From Sphingopyxis sp. PET50 (GTDB lineage Bacteria; Pseudomonadota; Alphaproteobacteria; Sphingomonadales; Sphingomonadaceae): a stretch of DNA of 64,000 nt. Below, piece after piece: positions 8,872-16,336 of this stretch (the stretch's first letter is position 1; every line of letters starts with the position of its first letter). The stretch spans positions 2,790,001-2,854,000 of the forward strand of contig NZ_CP104207.1 of NCBI RefSeq assembly GCF_025244705.1, read 5' to 3'. The notes below the pieces were generated by a model, which searched no databases, was not told the DNA's origin, and saw only the letters and a list, made by a program, of their open reading frames with translations. The translations under genes were made by a program, and so were the position numbers.

Positions 8872-9679
8872 TCAAACCGCCTCGCTCACCCGGTACCGTT
8901 CGGCCACGTCGCGCCGCGACAGCCCCGGACCCATCGCCAGCCGCGCGGCCTGATAGGCCTGCCACTGGCCCTCGTCGGCGAGCGGCGGGATCGTCACCTC
9001 CTCGCCGCGGTCGAGGCCGAGCAGGGCCGCATCGACCAGGTCGCCGGCATCCATCACCATCTCCGCCGGGAAGGCGTCGATATCCTTGCCCGAGCGTTCC
9101 CATATTTCGGTGCGCGTCGCGCCCGGCAGCACCGCCTGCACCTGCACGCCCTGTTCGCGCAGGCCGTTCGCCAGCGACAGGCTCAGGTTGAGCAGAAAGG
9201 CCTTCGACCCGCTGTACACGCCTTCGAACATCTCGGGCACGAGCGCGAGGACCGAGGCGATGTTGACGATCCTGCCCTTGCCGCGCGCGCCGAATGCCTT
9301 GCCCGCCGCGATGCCGAGCCGCGCCGCCGCGGTGATGTTCAGGGCGATGATCGTCTGGATTTCCGACGCGCTGTTTTCCAGCGTCCCGCCGTTCAGCGAC
9401 ATGCCGGCATTGTTGACGAACAGCGTGATCGCACCGTCGTCGATCAGCCTTTGCTCGATCCGCGTCACTTCGTCGCCATTGGTCAGGTCGGCGGCGATCA
9501 CGTCGACCGCGACGCCATGGTCGGCACGCAGCTTCGCCGCGCGCTCCTCGAGCTGCGCGCCGTTGCGCGCGACGAGGATCAGGTCGTGGCCGCGGCTAGG
9601 CGAGCCGGTCGGCGTAAACGGCGCCGAGGCCCGTCGAGGCGCCGGTGATGAGGGCGGTTCCCTGGAAAATGTCGGTCAT
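8872..9679 (-). CDS. SDR-family oxidoreductase, frame broken at 9595-9601
   Basis: Restored length 268 residues. Start at 9679 (MTDIFQGTAL) with AAAGGAG eight bases upstream. Visible: TGASTGLG cofactor loop, then after the break VIAADLTNGDEV, NNAGMSLNG, catalytic Ser in NIASVLALV and YSGSK. The break is a GCCTAGC where GCCGGC (LAGRGHDLI) is expected; it creates an in-frame TAG and shifts the frame by one base. The gene is divergent from an HxlR regulator 60 bp away, a common arrangement in which the regulator controls the oxidoreductase. Substrate unknown. Confidence 0.86.
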
Positions 9680-9709
9680 CGTATGTCTCCTTTGCTGGCC
9701 CCGAACGGT

Positions 9710-9730
9710 TCACTTGCAAAATGATAGTGA
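9710..9730. promoter_or_regulatory. Candidate HxlR operator
   Basis: TCACT (9710-9714) and AGTGA (9726-9730) form an inverted repeat with an 11-base AT-rich spacer, centred between the divergent SDR (start 9679) and HxlR (start 9740) genes. HxlR-type winged-helix repressors commonly bind such sites in divergent promoters; assignment is inference. Confidence 0.45.
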
Positions 9731-9739
9731 CTGACCCAT

Positions 9740-10186
9740 ATGACTTCAATGACCGGCGATGAAAAAAACTTCGGCACCTGCCCCATCGACCGCGGGCTGA
9801 TGCTGATCGGCGACCGCTGGTCGATGCTCGTGCTGCGCGACGTGCAGCGCGGTTTCACCCGCTATGACCAGATGCGGACGAGCCTTGGCATCGCGCCGAA
9901 CATTCTCGCGCGGCGGCTGGCCGCACTCACCGAGGCGGGGCTGCTCGAAAGGCGCCGCTACAGCCAGCGGCCGCCGCGCGACGACTATCTGCTCACCGAA
10001 AAGGGCCGCGACTTCCTCCCCATCCTCGCCGCGATCGGCGCCTGGGGGCGCAAGCATAATGGCGGCGGCGCGCTGACGCGCCAGATCGACGTCGAAACCG
10101 GCGAGCCGATCCGCCCGGTGGTGATCGACGCCAACACCGGCGCGCCGCTGGGCACACGCGAACTCAGGCTGGAATATCCCGATTAA
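9740..10186 (+). CDS. HxlR-family winged-helix transcriptional regulator
   Basis: A 148-residue DNA-binding protein: CPIDRGLMLIGDRWSMLVLR is the HxlR signature with its N-terminal Cys, then FTRYDQMRTSLGIAPNILARRL (recognition region, split at residues ~45-66) and YLLTEKGRDFLPIL, the wing and dimer helix. The Cys near residue 14 could make it thiol or electrophile responsive, as in several HxlR members. Two ATGs (9740, 9749) are possible starts; neither has a clear ribosome-binding site. It is divergent from the SDR at 8872-9679, its probable target. Confidence 0.88.
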   Translation: MTSMTGDEKNFGTCPIDRGLMLIGDRWSMLVLRDVQRGFTRYDQMRTSLGIAPNILARRLAALTEAGLLERRRYSQRPPRDDYLLTEKGRDFLPILAAIGAWGRKHNGGGALTRQIDVETGEPIRPVVIDANTGAPLGTRELRLEYPD

Positions 10187-10224
10187 ATCCTTCCCGCGCC
10201 GCAGCGGGCGAGGCGGATCGGACG

Positions 10225-10707
10225 TCATTTGTAAAAGTCGGCGCGCAGGTTGAAGCCATGCTCCAGCCAGACCTTCAGCGCGCAGAGCATCTGCGTCCAG
10301 CCGTGGCAATTGCCATAGCTGCCGTCGAGCGCCGCCTGCGTCTCGCGCCAGCCCGCTTCGGCGATCTCGACCAGCGTGCGGCCATCGTCGAGGGCCTTGA
10401 AGCTCATCGTCACGCGCGTGCTGTACCGGGCGTCCTGCATCGCGCCGCCTTCGACACCGGGTGCTTCGCCCTCATAGGCCGCCCATTCGAGGACGATCCT
10501 CTCGTCGGGCACCACCTCGATCACCTCGACCGGAAAGGCGCCGGGATAATCGTGGAAATCCCATGTCACCGTCGCGCCGGTCTCCAGCCGGCCCTTGGCG
10601 CCGCCCGTCGTGAAATAGCCGGACAGCTTGCCGGGGTCGGCGACCGCCTCGAACACCTCGTGCACCGGCTTCGCGATTCGCGCCGCCACCCGGAATTTCA
10701 GCTCCAT
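10225..10707 (-). CDS. SRPBCC/AHSA1-domain protein
   Basis: 160 residues of an Activator-of-Hsp90-ATPase-like START fold: FRVAARIAKPVHEVFEAVADP, TWDFHDYPGAFPVEVIEVVP, RIVLEW, and the C-terminal GWTQMLCALKVWLEHG. This family binds small hydrophobic ligands. The start ATG at 10707 has GGAGA five bases upstream; the ATG 27 bp further up has none. It is divergent from an ArsR-type gene; ArsR/SRPBCC pairs are a frequent arrangement in which the repressor controls the SRPBCC gene, though the ligand is unknown. Confidence 0.85.
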   Translation of the reverse strand: MELKFRVAARIAKPVHEVFEAVADPGKLSGYFTTGGAKGRLETGATVTWDFHDYPGAFPVEVIEVVPDERIVLEWAAYEGEAPGVEGGAMQDARYSTRVTMSFKALDDGRTLVEIAEAGWRETQAALDGSYGNCHGWTQMLCALKVWLEHGFNLRADFYK

Positions 10708-10735
10708 GACACTCTCCGCTTGATTCTCCGCCATT

Positions 10736-10755
10736 ATGTTATATATTTATAACAT
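10736..10755. promoter_or_regulatory. 20-bp palindrome overlapping the ArsR-type start, likely autoregulatory operator
   Basis: ATGTTATA (10736-10743), four bases, TATAACAT (10748-10755): perfect 8-base arms that run into the ATG at 10754 of the regulator and lie 28 bp from the divergent SRPBCC start. Binding here would block both genes. Assignment to the adjacent ArsR-type protein is inference. Confidence 0.6.
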
Positions 10756-11080
10756 GTCAATCCACGAAGAATATGACCGTGTTTTCAAGGCCCTGGCGTC
10801 GGCCGTCCGCCGCCAGATGCTCGACACGCTCAAGGATCAGCCGCTGACCACCGGCACGCTGTGCGGCAACTTCGCCAACATCGACCGCTGCACGGTGATG
10901 CAGCATCTGAAGGTTCTGGAAGAGGCGGGGCTCGTCATCGCCGAACGCCGCGGCCGCGAGCGCTGGAATCATCTCAACGCGATGCCGATCCAGGATATTC
11001 ACGACCGCTGGATCGGCCCCCACGCCGCCGCCGCGACCGCCCGGCTGGCGCGGTTCAAGCAGAGCGTCGAGGCGCAATGA
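10754..11080 (+). CDS. ArsR/SdpR-type winged-helix regulator
   Basis: 108 residues: YDRVFKALASAVRRQMLDTL at the N-terminus, then TGTLCGNF, RCTVMQHLKVLEEAGLV (recognition helix) and GRERWNHLN wing, a typical small ArsR fold. No metal-binding ELCVCDL box is present, so it is not an arsenic/metal sensor of the classical kind. The ATG at 10754 is preferred; an in-frame ATG at 10736 lies inside the palindrome. It pairs with the divergent SRPBCC gene, probably repressing it and itself. Confidence 0.87.
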   Translation: MSIHEEYDRVFKALASAVRRQMLDTLKDQPLTTGTLCGNFANIDRCTVMQHLKVLEEAGLVIAERRGRERWNHLNAMPIQDIHDRWIGPHAAAATARLARFKQSVEAQ

Positions 11081-11134
11081 AAAGGACCGGGGAATCGCTT
11101 CCCCGGCCATCGGCTTTTCATCCGGCAGCGGCGC

Positions 11135-12979
11135 TCACCACCCCGACGGCTTGCCCTTGTTCTGTTCGTCGAGCCATTCCTTCAGCGGCGCGAAATATTC
11201 GGCCATCGCCTTGCCCGACATCTCGCGCTCGCCGGTGAAGGCCTCCAAGGCATCGGGCCACGGCTTCGACGCGCCCATTTCGAGCATCGCATTGAGCTTC
11301 GCACCGACCTCCTTGTTGCCATAGAAGGAACAGCGGTGAAGCGGCCCTGTCCACCCCGCCTGGTCGCATGCCGCCTTGTAGAACTGGAACTGCAGGATGC
11401 GCGCGAGGAAATAGCGGGTGTAGGGCGTGTTGCCCGGGATATGATATTTGGCGCCCGGATCGAAGGCGTCGGCGGGCCGCACGCCCGGCGGGACGATGCC
11501 CTGATATTGGGTGCGGAGCTGGGTCCACGCCTTGTTGTAGTCGGCGGGCTTGATCGTGCCGTCGAACACGCCCCAGCGCCAGCGGTCGATCAGCAGGCCG
11601 AAGGGCAGGAAGGCGACCTTGTCCATCGCCTGCCGCAGCAGCAGGCCGATATCCTTGTCGGCGCTCGGCACCTTGTCGGCGCCCAGCAGGCCGATATCGA
11701 CCAGATATTGCGGCGTGATCGACAGCGCGACGAAATCGCCGATCGCTTCGTGGAAGCCGTCGTTGGCGCCGTTGAGATAGAGCAGCGGCTGGTCCTTGTA
11801 GGCGCGCTGATAATAATTGTGGCCGAGCTCATGATGGATGGTGACGAAGTCGTCGGCATTCACCTTGATGCACATCTTGATGCGGATATCGTCCTTGTTG
11901 TCGATATCCCAGGCCGAGGCGTGACAGATGACTTCGCGGTCGGCGGGCTTGGTGAATTGGCTGCGCTTCCAGAAGGTGTCGGGCAGCGGCTCCATGCCGA
12001 GCGACGAATAGAAATTCTCGCCCGCCTTGACCATGTCGAGCGGCCCCTTGCCCTTTTCGGTGAGCAGGTCGCCGATGTCGTAGCCGAGGTCGCCCGCGCC
12101 CGGCGGCGCGACGAGCGGATAGATATTGCCCCATTCCTGCGCCCACATATTGCCGAGCAGGTCGGCGCGGATCGGGCCGGTCTTGGGCTGCACCGCGTCG
12201 CCATATTTCTCGTTGAGCTTCCAGCGGACATAGGTGTGCAGCGCCAGGTAGAGCGGCTTCACTTCCTGCCACAGGCGCTCGGTGGTCTTGGCGAAGTCCT
12301 CGGGCGGCATGTCATAGCCCGAGCGCCACATCGCGCCGGTGTCCGCGAAGCCCAGCTCCTTTGCGCCTTCATTGGCGATCGCGACCATGCGGGCATAGTC
12401 CTTGCCCATCGGCTTGCCGACATTGTCGTGCCAGCTCGTCCACATTTCGGCATATTCGGCGGGTGTATGCTGCAGATTGCCCATCTCGGCCTCGATGTCC
12501 GAGCCCGAGATTTCCTTGCCGTTCAGCGTGCCGCGGCCCTTGCCATACTGCGACTGCAGATTGGTCGCGATCTGGTTGAGCTCGGTCGCGGCGCCGGGCT
12601 TGGTCGGCGCGGGCAGGACAAGGCCGTTGCGCAATATGTCGAGCTTGCGCCTGGTGTCGGCGCTGAGCCCCGGAACGGTCGCATATTTGGCCGCCTCAAG
12701 CGCATATTTGACGGCTTTCTCGGTCCCGACGGCGTTGATCCGCGCCGCCATCGCGTCGGTGTCCTCGGTGATATAGGTCGCATTGACCCAGTTCACCTGG
12801 CTCGACTCGACCGTATAGTCGAACAGGTCCTTTTCGGCCGCCGCGACGAAGGCGTCGGCATCGGCGGCGGTGGGCTTGGCGCTCTGGGCGGGGGCTTCCT
12901 TCGCCTTGTCCGCCGCCAGCGCGGGGCCGGCAAGCGCGAGCGACAGGGCAAGCGACAGCGTCGAAATCATGGCTTTCAT
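11135..12979 (-). CDS. M2-family zinc dipeptidyl carboxypeptidase (bacterial ACE homologue)
   Basis: A secreted 614-residue metallopeptidase related to angiotensin-converting enzyme. Signal peptide at residues 1-22 (LALSLALAGPALAA). The zinc site is HHELGHNYYQ (HEXXH at ~381-386), and the third ligand Glu lies in GFHEAIGDFV about 24 residues later. The substrate/chloride region DFDPGAKYHIPGNTPY-like text (AFDPGAKYHIPGNTPYTRYF) near residue 535 is also conserved. Full family length, no break. It acts in the periplasm on oligopeptides. Monocistronic; followed by the ArsR gene in convergent orientation. Confidence 0.93.
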   Translation of the reverse strand: MKAMISTLSLALSLALAGPALAADKAKEAPAQSAKPTAADADAFVAAAEKDLFDYTVESSQVNWVNATYITEDTDAMAARINAVGTEKAVKYALEAAKYATVPGLSADTRRKLDILRNGLVLPAPTKPGAATELNQIATNLQSQYGKGRGTLNGKEISGSDIEAEMGNLQHTPAEYAEMWTSWHDNVGKPMGKDYARMVAIANEGAKELGFADTGAMWRSGYDMPPEDFAKTTERLWQEVKPLYLALHTYVRWKLNEKYGDAVQPKTGPIRADLLGNMWAQEWGNIYPLVAPPGAGDLGYDIGDLLTEKGKGPLDMVKAGENFYSSLGMEPLPDTFWKRSQFTKPADREVICHASAWDIDNKDDIRIKMCIKVNADDFVTIHHELGHNYYQRAYKDQPLLYLNGANDGFHEAIGDFVALSITPQYLVDIGLLGADKVPSADKDIGLLLRQAMDKVAFLPFGLLIDRWRWGVFDGTIKPADYNKAWTQLRTQYQGIVPPGVRPADAFDPGAKYHIPGNTPYTRYFLARILQFQFYKAACDQAGWTGPLHRCSFYGNKEVGAKLNAMLEMGASKPWPDALEAFTGEREMSGKAMAEYFAPLKEWLDEQNKGKPSGW

Positions 12980-13056
12980 GGGGGTGCGATCCTCGGGTCC
13001 TGGTGGCGGCGCTCTATGGCGCTATGACACCAGTTTGGACCCGCCCGCGAACGGGG

Positions 13057-13807
13057 TCAAGCGGCGAGGAAGGCCGCCATCGCCTCGCCCATTTCGGGCT
13101 GGGTGACGCTCGACATATGGGTGCCGGGGATCGTCACCAGCCGCGCGTCGGGCAGCGCCGCCGCGAGTTCGGGGGCCGAACCATTGTCGTGATCCTGCTC
13201 GCCGCAGACGAGCAGAACCGGCATCGTCAGCACCTTCAACGCGTCGGGCGAGGTATCGGTGAAACTGTCGAGCAGATGGCCCGCGGCGATCCGGTCGATC
13301 TTCATCGTCTTCATGAACTGGATCGACAGCCAGGTGTCGTCGCCGCGCTTCGCACTCTCATATTCGGCGATCACTCGCTTGAAGAATTCCCCGCGCCGTT
13401 GCCAGCCGGCGAGGCCCGACAGGCCCATGCCGCCGAGGATCAGGCGGCGCGGCCGCATCCCGGCCACCACCGCGCGCACGCTGGTCCGCGATCCGAGCGA
13501 AAAGCCGCCGAGGTCGAAATCGTCGAGGCCGAGATGGGCGATCAGGTCCGCGAAATCGTTCACCAGCACATCGGGCGGATAAAGCGCGGCGTCGTGCGGG
13601 GCGTCGCTCGATCCGTGGACGCGCAGGTCGGGCATGACGACGCGAAAGCCCTCGGCGGCGATGCCCGCGGCGGTGCCGAACTTGATCCAGTTGACCTCAG
13701 CGCTGGAAAAGAGGCCGTGGAGCAGCACGACCGGCTAGGCTGGCACCGGTCTCGCGCCACGCGAGGCGGGTGCCGTCGCGCGCGTCGAAAAAGCGCGGTT
13801 CGATCAT
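13057..13807 (-). CDS. Alpha/beta-fold hydrolase, frame broken at 13734-13740
   Basis: Restored length 249 residues, starting MIEPRFFDARDG at 13807; this ATG overlaps the stop of the upstream DsbA-type gene (ATGA), so the two are translationally coupled. Visible: VVLLHGLFSSAEVNW oxyanion strand, VMPDLRVHGSSD, the nucleophile elbow GGFSLGS, the acid region LLVCGEQDHD and the C-terminal His in PGTHMSS. The break is GCCTAGC (minus strand) for an expected GCCGGC (ASRPVVLLHG). Substrate unknown; likely an esterase or small-molecule hydrolase. Confidence 0.85.
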
Positions 13808-14451
13808 CGCGGCTGCAGCCCCTTCTGTTCCATCCGCCAGCGCGCCATCTCGATGCGGTCCTGCCCGAAAAAGGGTTCGCCGTCGAACACGAGCGTCGGC
13901 ACGCCCCAGTGGCCCGCGATTTCGAGCGCCACCTGGTTGGCGGCGATTTCGGTGTCGAGCGCCTCGGCATCGCGCTCCGCCTCGGCATCGAGCTCGGCGA
14001 GGTCGAGCCCGGCGCGGCGCGCGGCGCCCGCGAGGTGATCGCCGAGATGCCAGTCCTGCGCCCCGCCCCAGATCAGTTGCGCGGCCTCGTGGCCGAAGGC
14101 GAGGCTCCGGCCGCGGCGCGAGGCCGCCTGGCCGAGCCGCGTGAGGCGGTAGATGTACGGCTGGTCCGCCGCGATTTCGCGCGTCGCAACATTCTGGACG
14201 ATCGGGTCGGGGCGCGGCGGGCCGAAGGGGATGCCGTGAAACTGCGCGACGCGGATCATGTCGCGCATCGTGTAGCTCAGCCAGTTCGGATGGTTGCGTT
14301 CGAAGAAGTCGGGCTGGCGGATCGCGAGCGGGTAAACGGGGCGCAGGTTGATTTCGACACGGTGGCTAGCCGCGAGCGCGCGGTAGCGGCCGGTGCAGAG
14401 ATAGGAGTAGGGCGAGCGGAAGGACCAGAAGAGGTCGGCGGTGAGGGTCAT
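13804..14451 (-). CDS. DsbA-family protein, 2-hydroxychromene-2-carboxylate isomerase type
   Basis: 215 residues of a thioredoxin/GST-kappa-like fold: WSFRSPYSYLCTGRYRAL at the N-terminus in which the usual CxxC is replaced by SPYS, the hallmark of HCCA isomerases and GST-kappa; then RPVYPLAIRQ, GIPFGPPRPDPI and the C-terminal GVPTLVFDGEPFFGQDRIE. These glutathione-dependent isomerases act in aromatic degradation; the actual substrate is unknown. It forms a two-gene operon with the downstream hydrolase (4-bp overlap) and is divergent from a MarR regulator. Confidence 0.85.
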   Translation of the reverse strand: MTLTADLFWSFRSPYSYLCTGRYRALAASHRVEINLRPVYPLAIRQPDFFERNHPNWLSYTMRDMIRVAQFHGIPFGPPRPDPIVQNVATREIAADQPYIYRLTRLGQAASRRGRSLAFGHEAAQLIWGGAQDWHLGDHLAGAARRAGLDLAELDAEAERDAEALDTEIAANQVALEIAGHWGVPTLVFDGEPFFGQDRIEMARWRMEQKGLQPR

Positions 14452-14540
14452 GGCGGCAGTTTAGCGGCTGGGCGCAATTTGTCGATCATCGCGCATGTCG
14501 CGGAAGTTGTCGAAAGTGCCGAGCGGCGCAATCTTGCATA

Positions 14541-14560
14541 TAGTAGCAATTGCTATTATA
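14541..14560. promoter_or_regulatory. MarR-type operator palindrome
   Basis: TAGCAATTGCTA at 14544-14555 is a perfect 12-base palindrome, extendable to 20 bases with one mismatch pair. It lies 14 bp upstream of the MarR start and ~90 bp from the divergent DsbA-type gene. The spacing and TAGCAA half-sites resemble MarR/SlyA operators; autoregulation of marR-emrAB is a reasonable inference. Confidence 0.6.
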
Positions 14561-14569
14561 TCACATGCC

Positions 14570-15016
14570 ATGAGTGATACGATCGGGTTCCTGCTGAACG
14601 ACACGGCGCGGATGTTTCGCCGCGATTTCAACGCGCGCACCCGCGACAGCGGGATCACCGCGCTGCAGTCGCGCGTGCTGACCTATCTGGCGCGCTACCC
14701 CGGAATCCGGCAGGGACCGCTCGCCGAACTTATCGAGGTCGAGCCGATCACCCTGTCGCGCATGATCGACCGGCTGGAGGAAGGCGGACTGGTCGAGCGC
14801 CGCGCCGACCCGACCGACCGCCGCGCCTGGCAGCTGTATCTGACGACGCAGGCCGAACCGCTGCTCGACCATCTGCGCCAGACCGCAAGGGCGGTCGTCG
14901 CCGAAGCCACCGAAGGGATGAGCGAGGCCGAACGCGAGATGCTCTCCGAACTCGTCGAGCGCGTCCGCGCCAACCTGTCCCGCCGCGAATGCCAAAAAGA
15001 AAAAGAGACGATCTGA
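14570..15016 (+). CDS. MarR-family regulator of the adjacent emrAB efflux genes
   Basis: 148 residues: an N-terminal dimer helix (FLLNDTARMFRRDFNART), ALQSRVLTYLARYPGIRQGPL, recognition helix region EPITLSRMIDRLEEGGLV and the wing RRADPTDRRAWQLYLT, the most conserved MarR motif. The start at 14570 (MSDTIGF) is chosen over an in-frame ATG at 14495 that would read through the operator. Its stop overlaps the emrA start (TGATG), giving a marR-emrA-emrB operon as in many drug-efflux loci; it likely responds to a phenolic or hydrophobic compound. Confidence 0.9.
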   Translation: MSDTIGFLLNDTARMFRRDFNARTRDSGITALQSRVLTYLARYPGIRQGPLAELIEVEPITLSRMIDRLEEGGLVERRADPTDRRAWQLYLTTQAEPLLDHLRQTARAVVAEATEGMSEAEREMLSELVERVRANLSRRECQKEKETI

Positions 15017-16146
15017 TGCCCCAGCTCTCCGCCGCCACCCCGCCGAAAGCCGAAGAGGTCAAGCCGCCGAAGGTGGCGCCCAAGGCCGACCCCGTGCCCG
15101 CCCCGCAGGTGGCGGCCGCGCCCGAAGCCGCCGCGAAGCCGACGTGGCGGACACGGCTGCTGCTGTTCGGCCTGCCCGCGCTGATGATCGCGGGCGGGGC
15201 GGTCTGGTGGCTGACGAGCGGCGGGTCGGTGTCGACCGACAATGCCTATGTCCAGATGGACAAGGTGTCGGTCGCCGCCGAAGTCGGTGGCCGCATCACC
15301 GAAGTCGCGGTCAGGGACGGGCAGAATGTGACGGCGGGGCAATTGCTGTTCCGCATCGACGGCGAGCCCTATCGGCTGAGCGTCGCGCAGGCAACGGCGG
15401 CGATCGACGCCGCCGAGGTCGAGGTCGGCAATCTGTCGGCGAGCGCGAACACCAGCGCGGTCGACATCGCCGCGGCGCGCGAGGATGTGAAGTTCGCCGA
15501 GGTCAATTTTGGCCGCCAGGCGGCGCTGATGGAAAAGGGCTTTACGACCAAAGCGGCCTATGACGCATCGCGCCACGCGGTCGCACAGGCGCGCGAGCGC
15601 GTTCGCCAGGCCGAAGCCGCCGCCGCCGAAGCGCGCGTCAAGCTGGCTGCGGGCCCCGCAAGCGGGATCAACCCGCAGGTCGAGGCGGCGCGCGTCCAGC
15701 GCGCGCAGGCGCAGGTGAACCTCAGCCGTACCGAGGTGCGCGCGCCCTATGCCGGTCGCGTCGCGCAGGCCGACCGTCTGCAGATCGGCCAGATGATGGT
15801 GCAGGGCCTGCCCGCGGTGACGATCGTCGATACCGCGCATCCGTGGGTCGAGGCCAATTTCAAGGAAACCGACCTTGCCAATATGCGCATCGGCCAGCGC
15901 GCCGAGATCAGCTTCGACGCCTATCCGGGGCTGAAGATCCGCGGCCATGTGCTGTCGATCGGCGCGGGCACGGGCAGCGAATTTTCGGTGCTGCCGGCGC
16001 AGAACGCCACCGGCAACTGGGTCAAGGTGACGCAGCGCGTGCCGGTGAAGATCGCCTTCGACGAAAAGCCCTCGCGCGACATGATCGCGGGGCTGTCGGC
16101 CGATGTACGGGTTTATACCGACGGCGGTGCGGTGGCGGGGAAGTAG
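15016..16146 (+). CDS. emrA: EmrA-type membrane-fusion protein of a multidrug efflux pump
   Basis: A 376-residue periplasmic adaptor (HlyD/EmrA family). A Pro/Ala-rich cytoplasmic tail (residues 1-42) is followed by one membrane segment (LLLFGLPALMIAGGAVWWL, ~47-65), then STDNAYVQMDKVSVAAEVGGRI (split; lipoyl half), a long alpha-hairpin (ATAAIDAAEVEVGNL to AAAAEARVKLAAG), and the second lipoyl/beta-barrel half VRAPYAGRVAQ. It bridges EmrB to an outer-membrane channel not encoded here. The start codon overlaps the marR stop. The emrB partner follows after a 190-bp repeat insertion. Confidence 0.92.
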   Translation: MPQLSAATPPKAEEVKPPKVAPKADPVPAPQVAAAPEAAAKPTWRTRLLLFGLPALMIAGGAVWWLTSGGSVSTDNAYVQMDKVSVAAEVGGRITEVAVRDGQNVTAGQLLFRIDGEPYRLSVAQATAAIDAAEVEVGNLSASANTSAVDIAAAREDVKFAEVNFGRQAALMEKGFTTKAAYDASRHAVAQARERVRQAEAAAAEARVKLAAGPASGINPQVEAARVQRAQAQVNLSRTEVRAPYAGRVAQADRLQIGQMMVQGLPAVTIVDTAHPWVEANFKETDLANMRIGQRAEISFDAYPGLKIRGHVLSIGAGTGSEFSVLPAQNATGNWVKVTQRVPVKIAFDEKPSRDMIAGLSADVRVYTDGGAVAGK

Positions 16147-16171
16147 GGGTGACCGTCGAGTCACTTACCCG

Positions 16172-16323
16172 CCCTCTCCCCTTCAGGGGAGAGGATAGCG
16201 AAGCTTGTTGCCAAGGGACTAGCGAAGCTTGGAGAGGGGGCCTCGGCCTTCGATCCCCTCTCCAACTCCGGCTAGCGAGCAAGCTCGCAAGCCTGCGTAT
16301 CCTCTCCCCTGAAGGGGAGAGGG
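16172..16323. repeat. Family A nested inverted repeat lying between emrA and emrB
   Basis: Palindromic ends at 16172-16194 (CCCTCTCCCCTTCAGGGGAG start) and 16301-16323, inverted to each other, with internal AGCGAAGCTTG repeats and a GGCTAGCGAGC segment. It is the same design as 5074-5228. The element fills the gap between emrA and emrB and ends 13 bp before the emrB ATG, so the transcript must cross a strong hairpin. Confidence 0.82.
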
Positions 16324-16336
16324 CAAAGGCAGGCTG

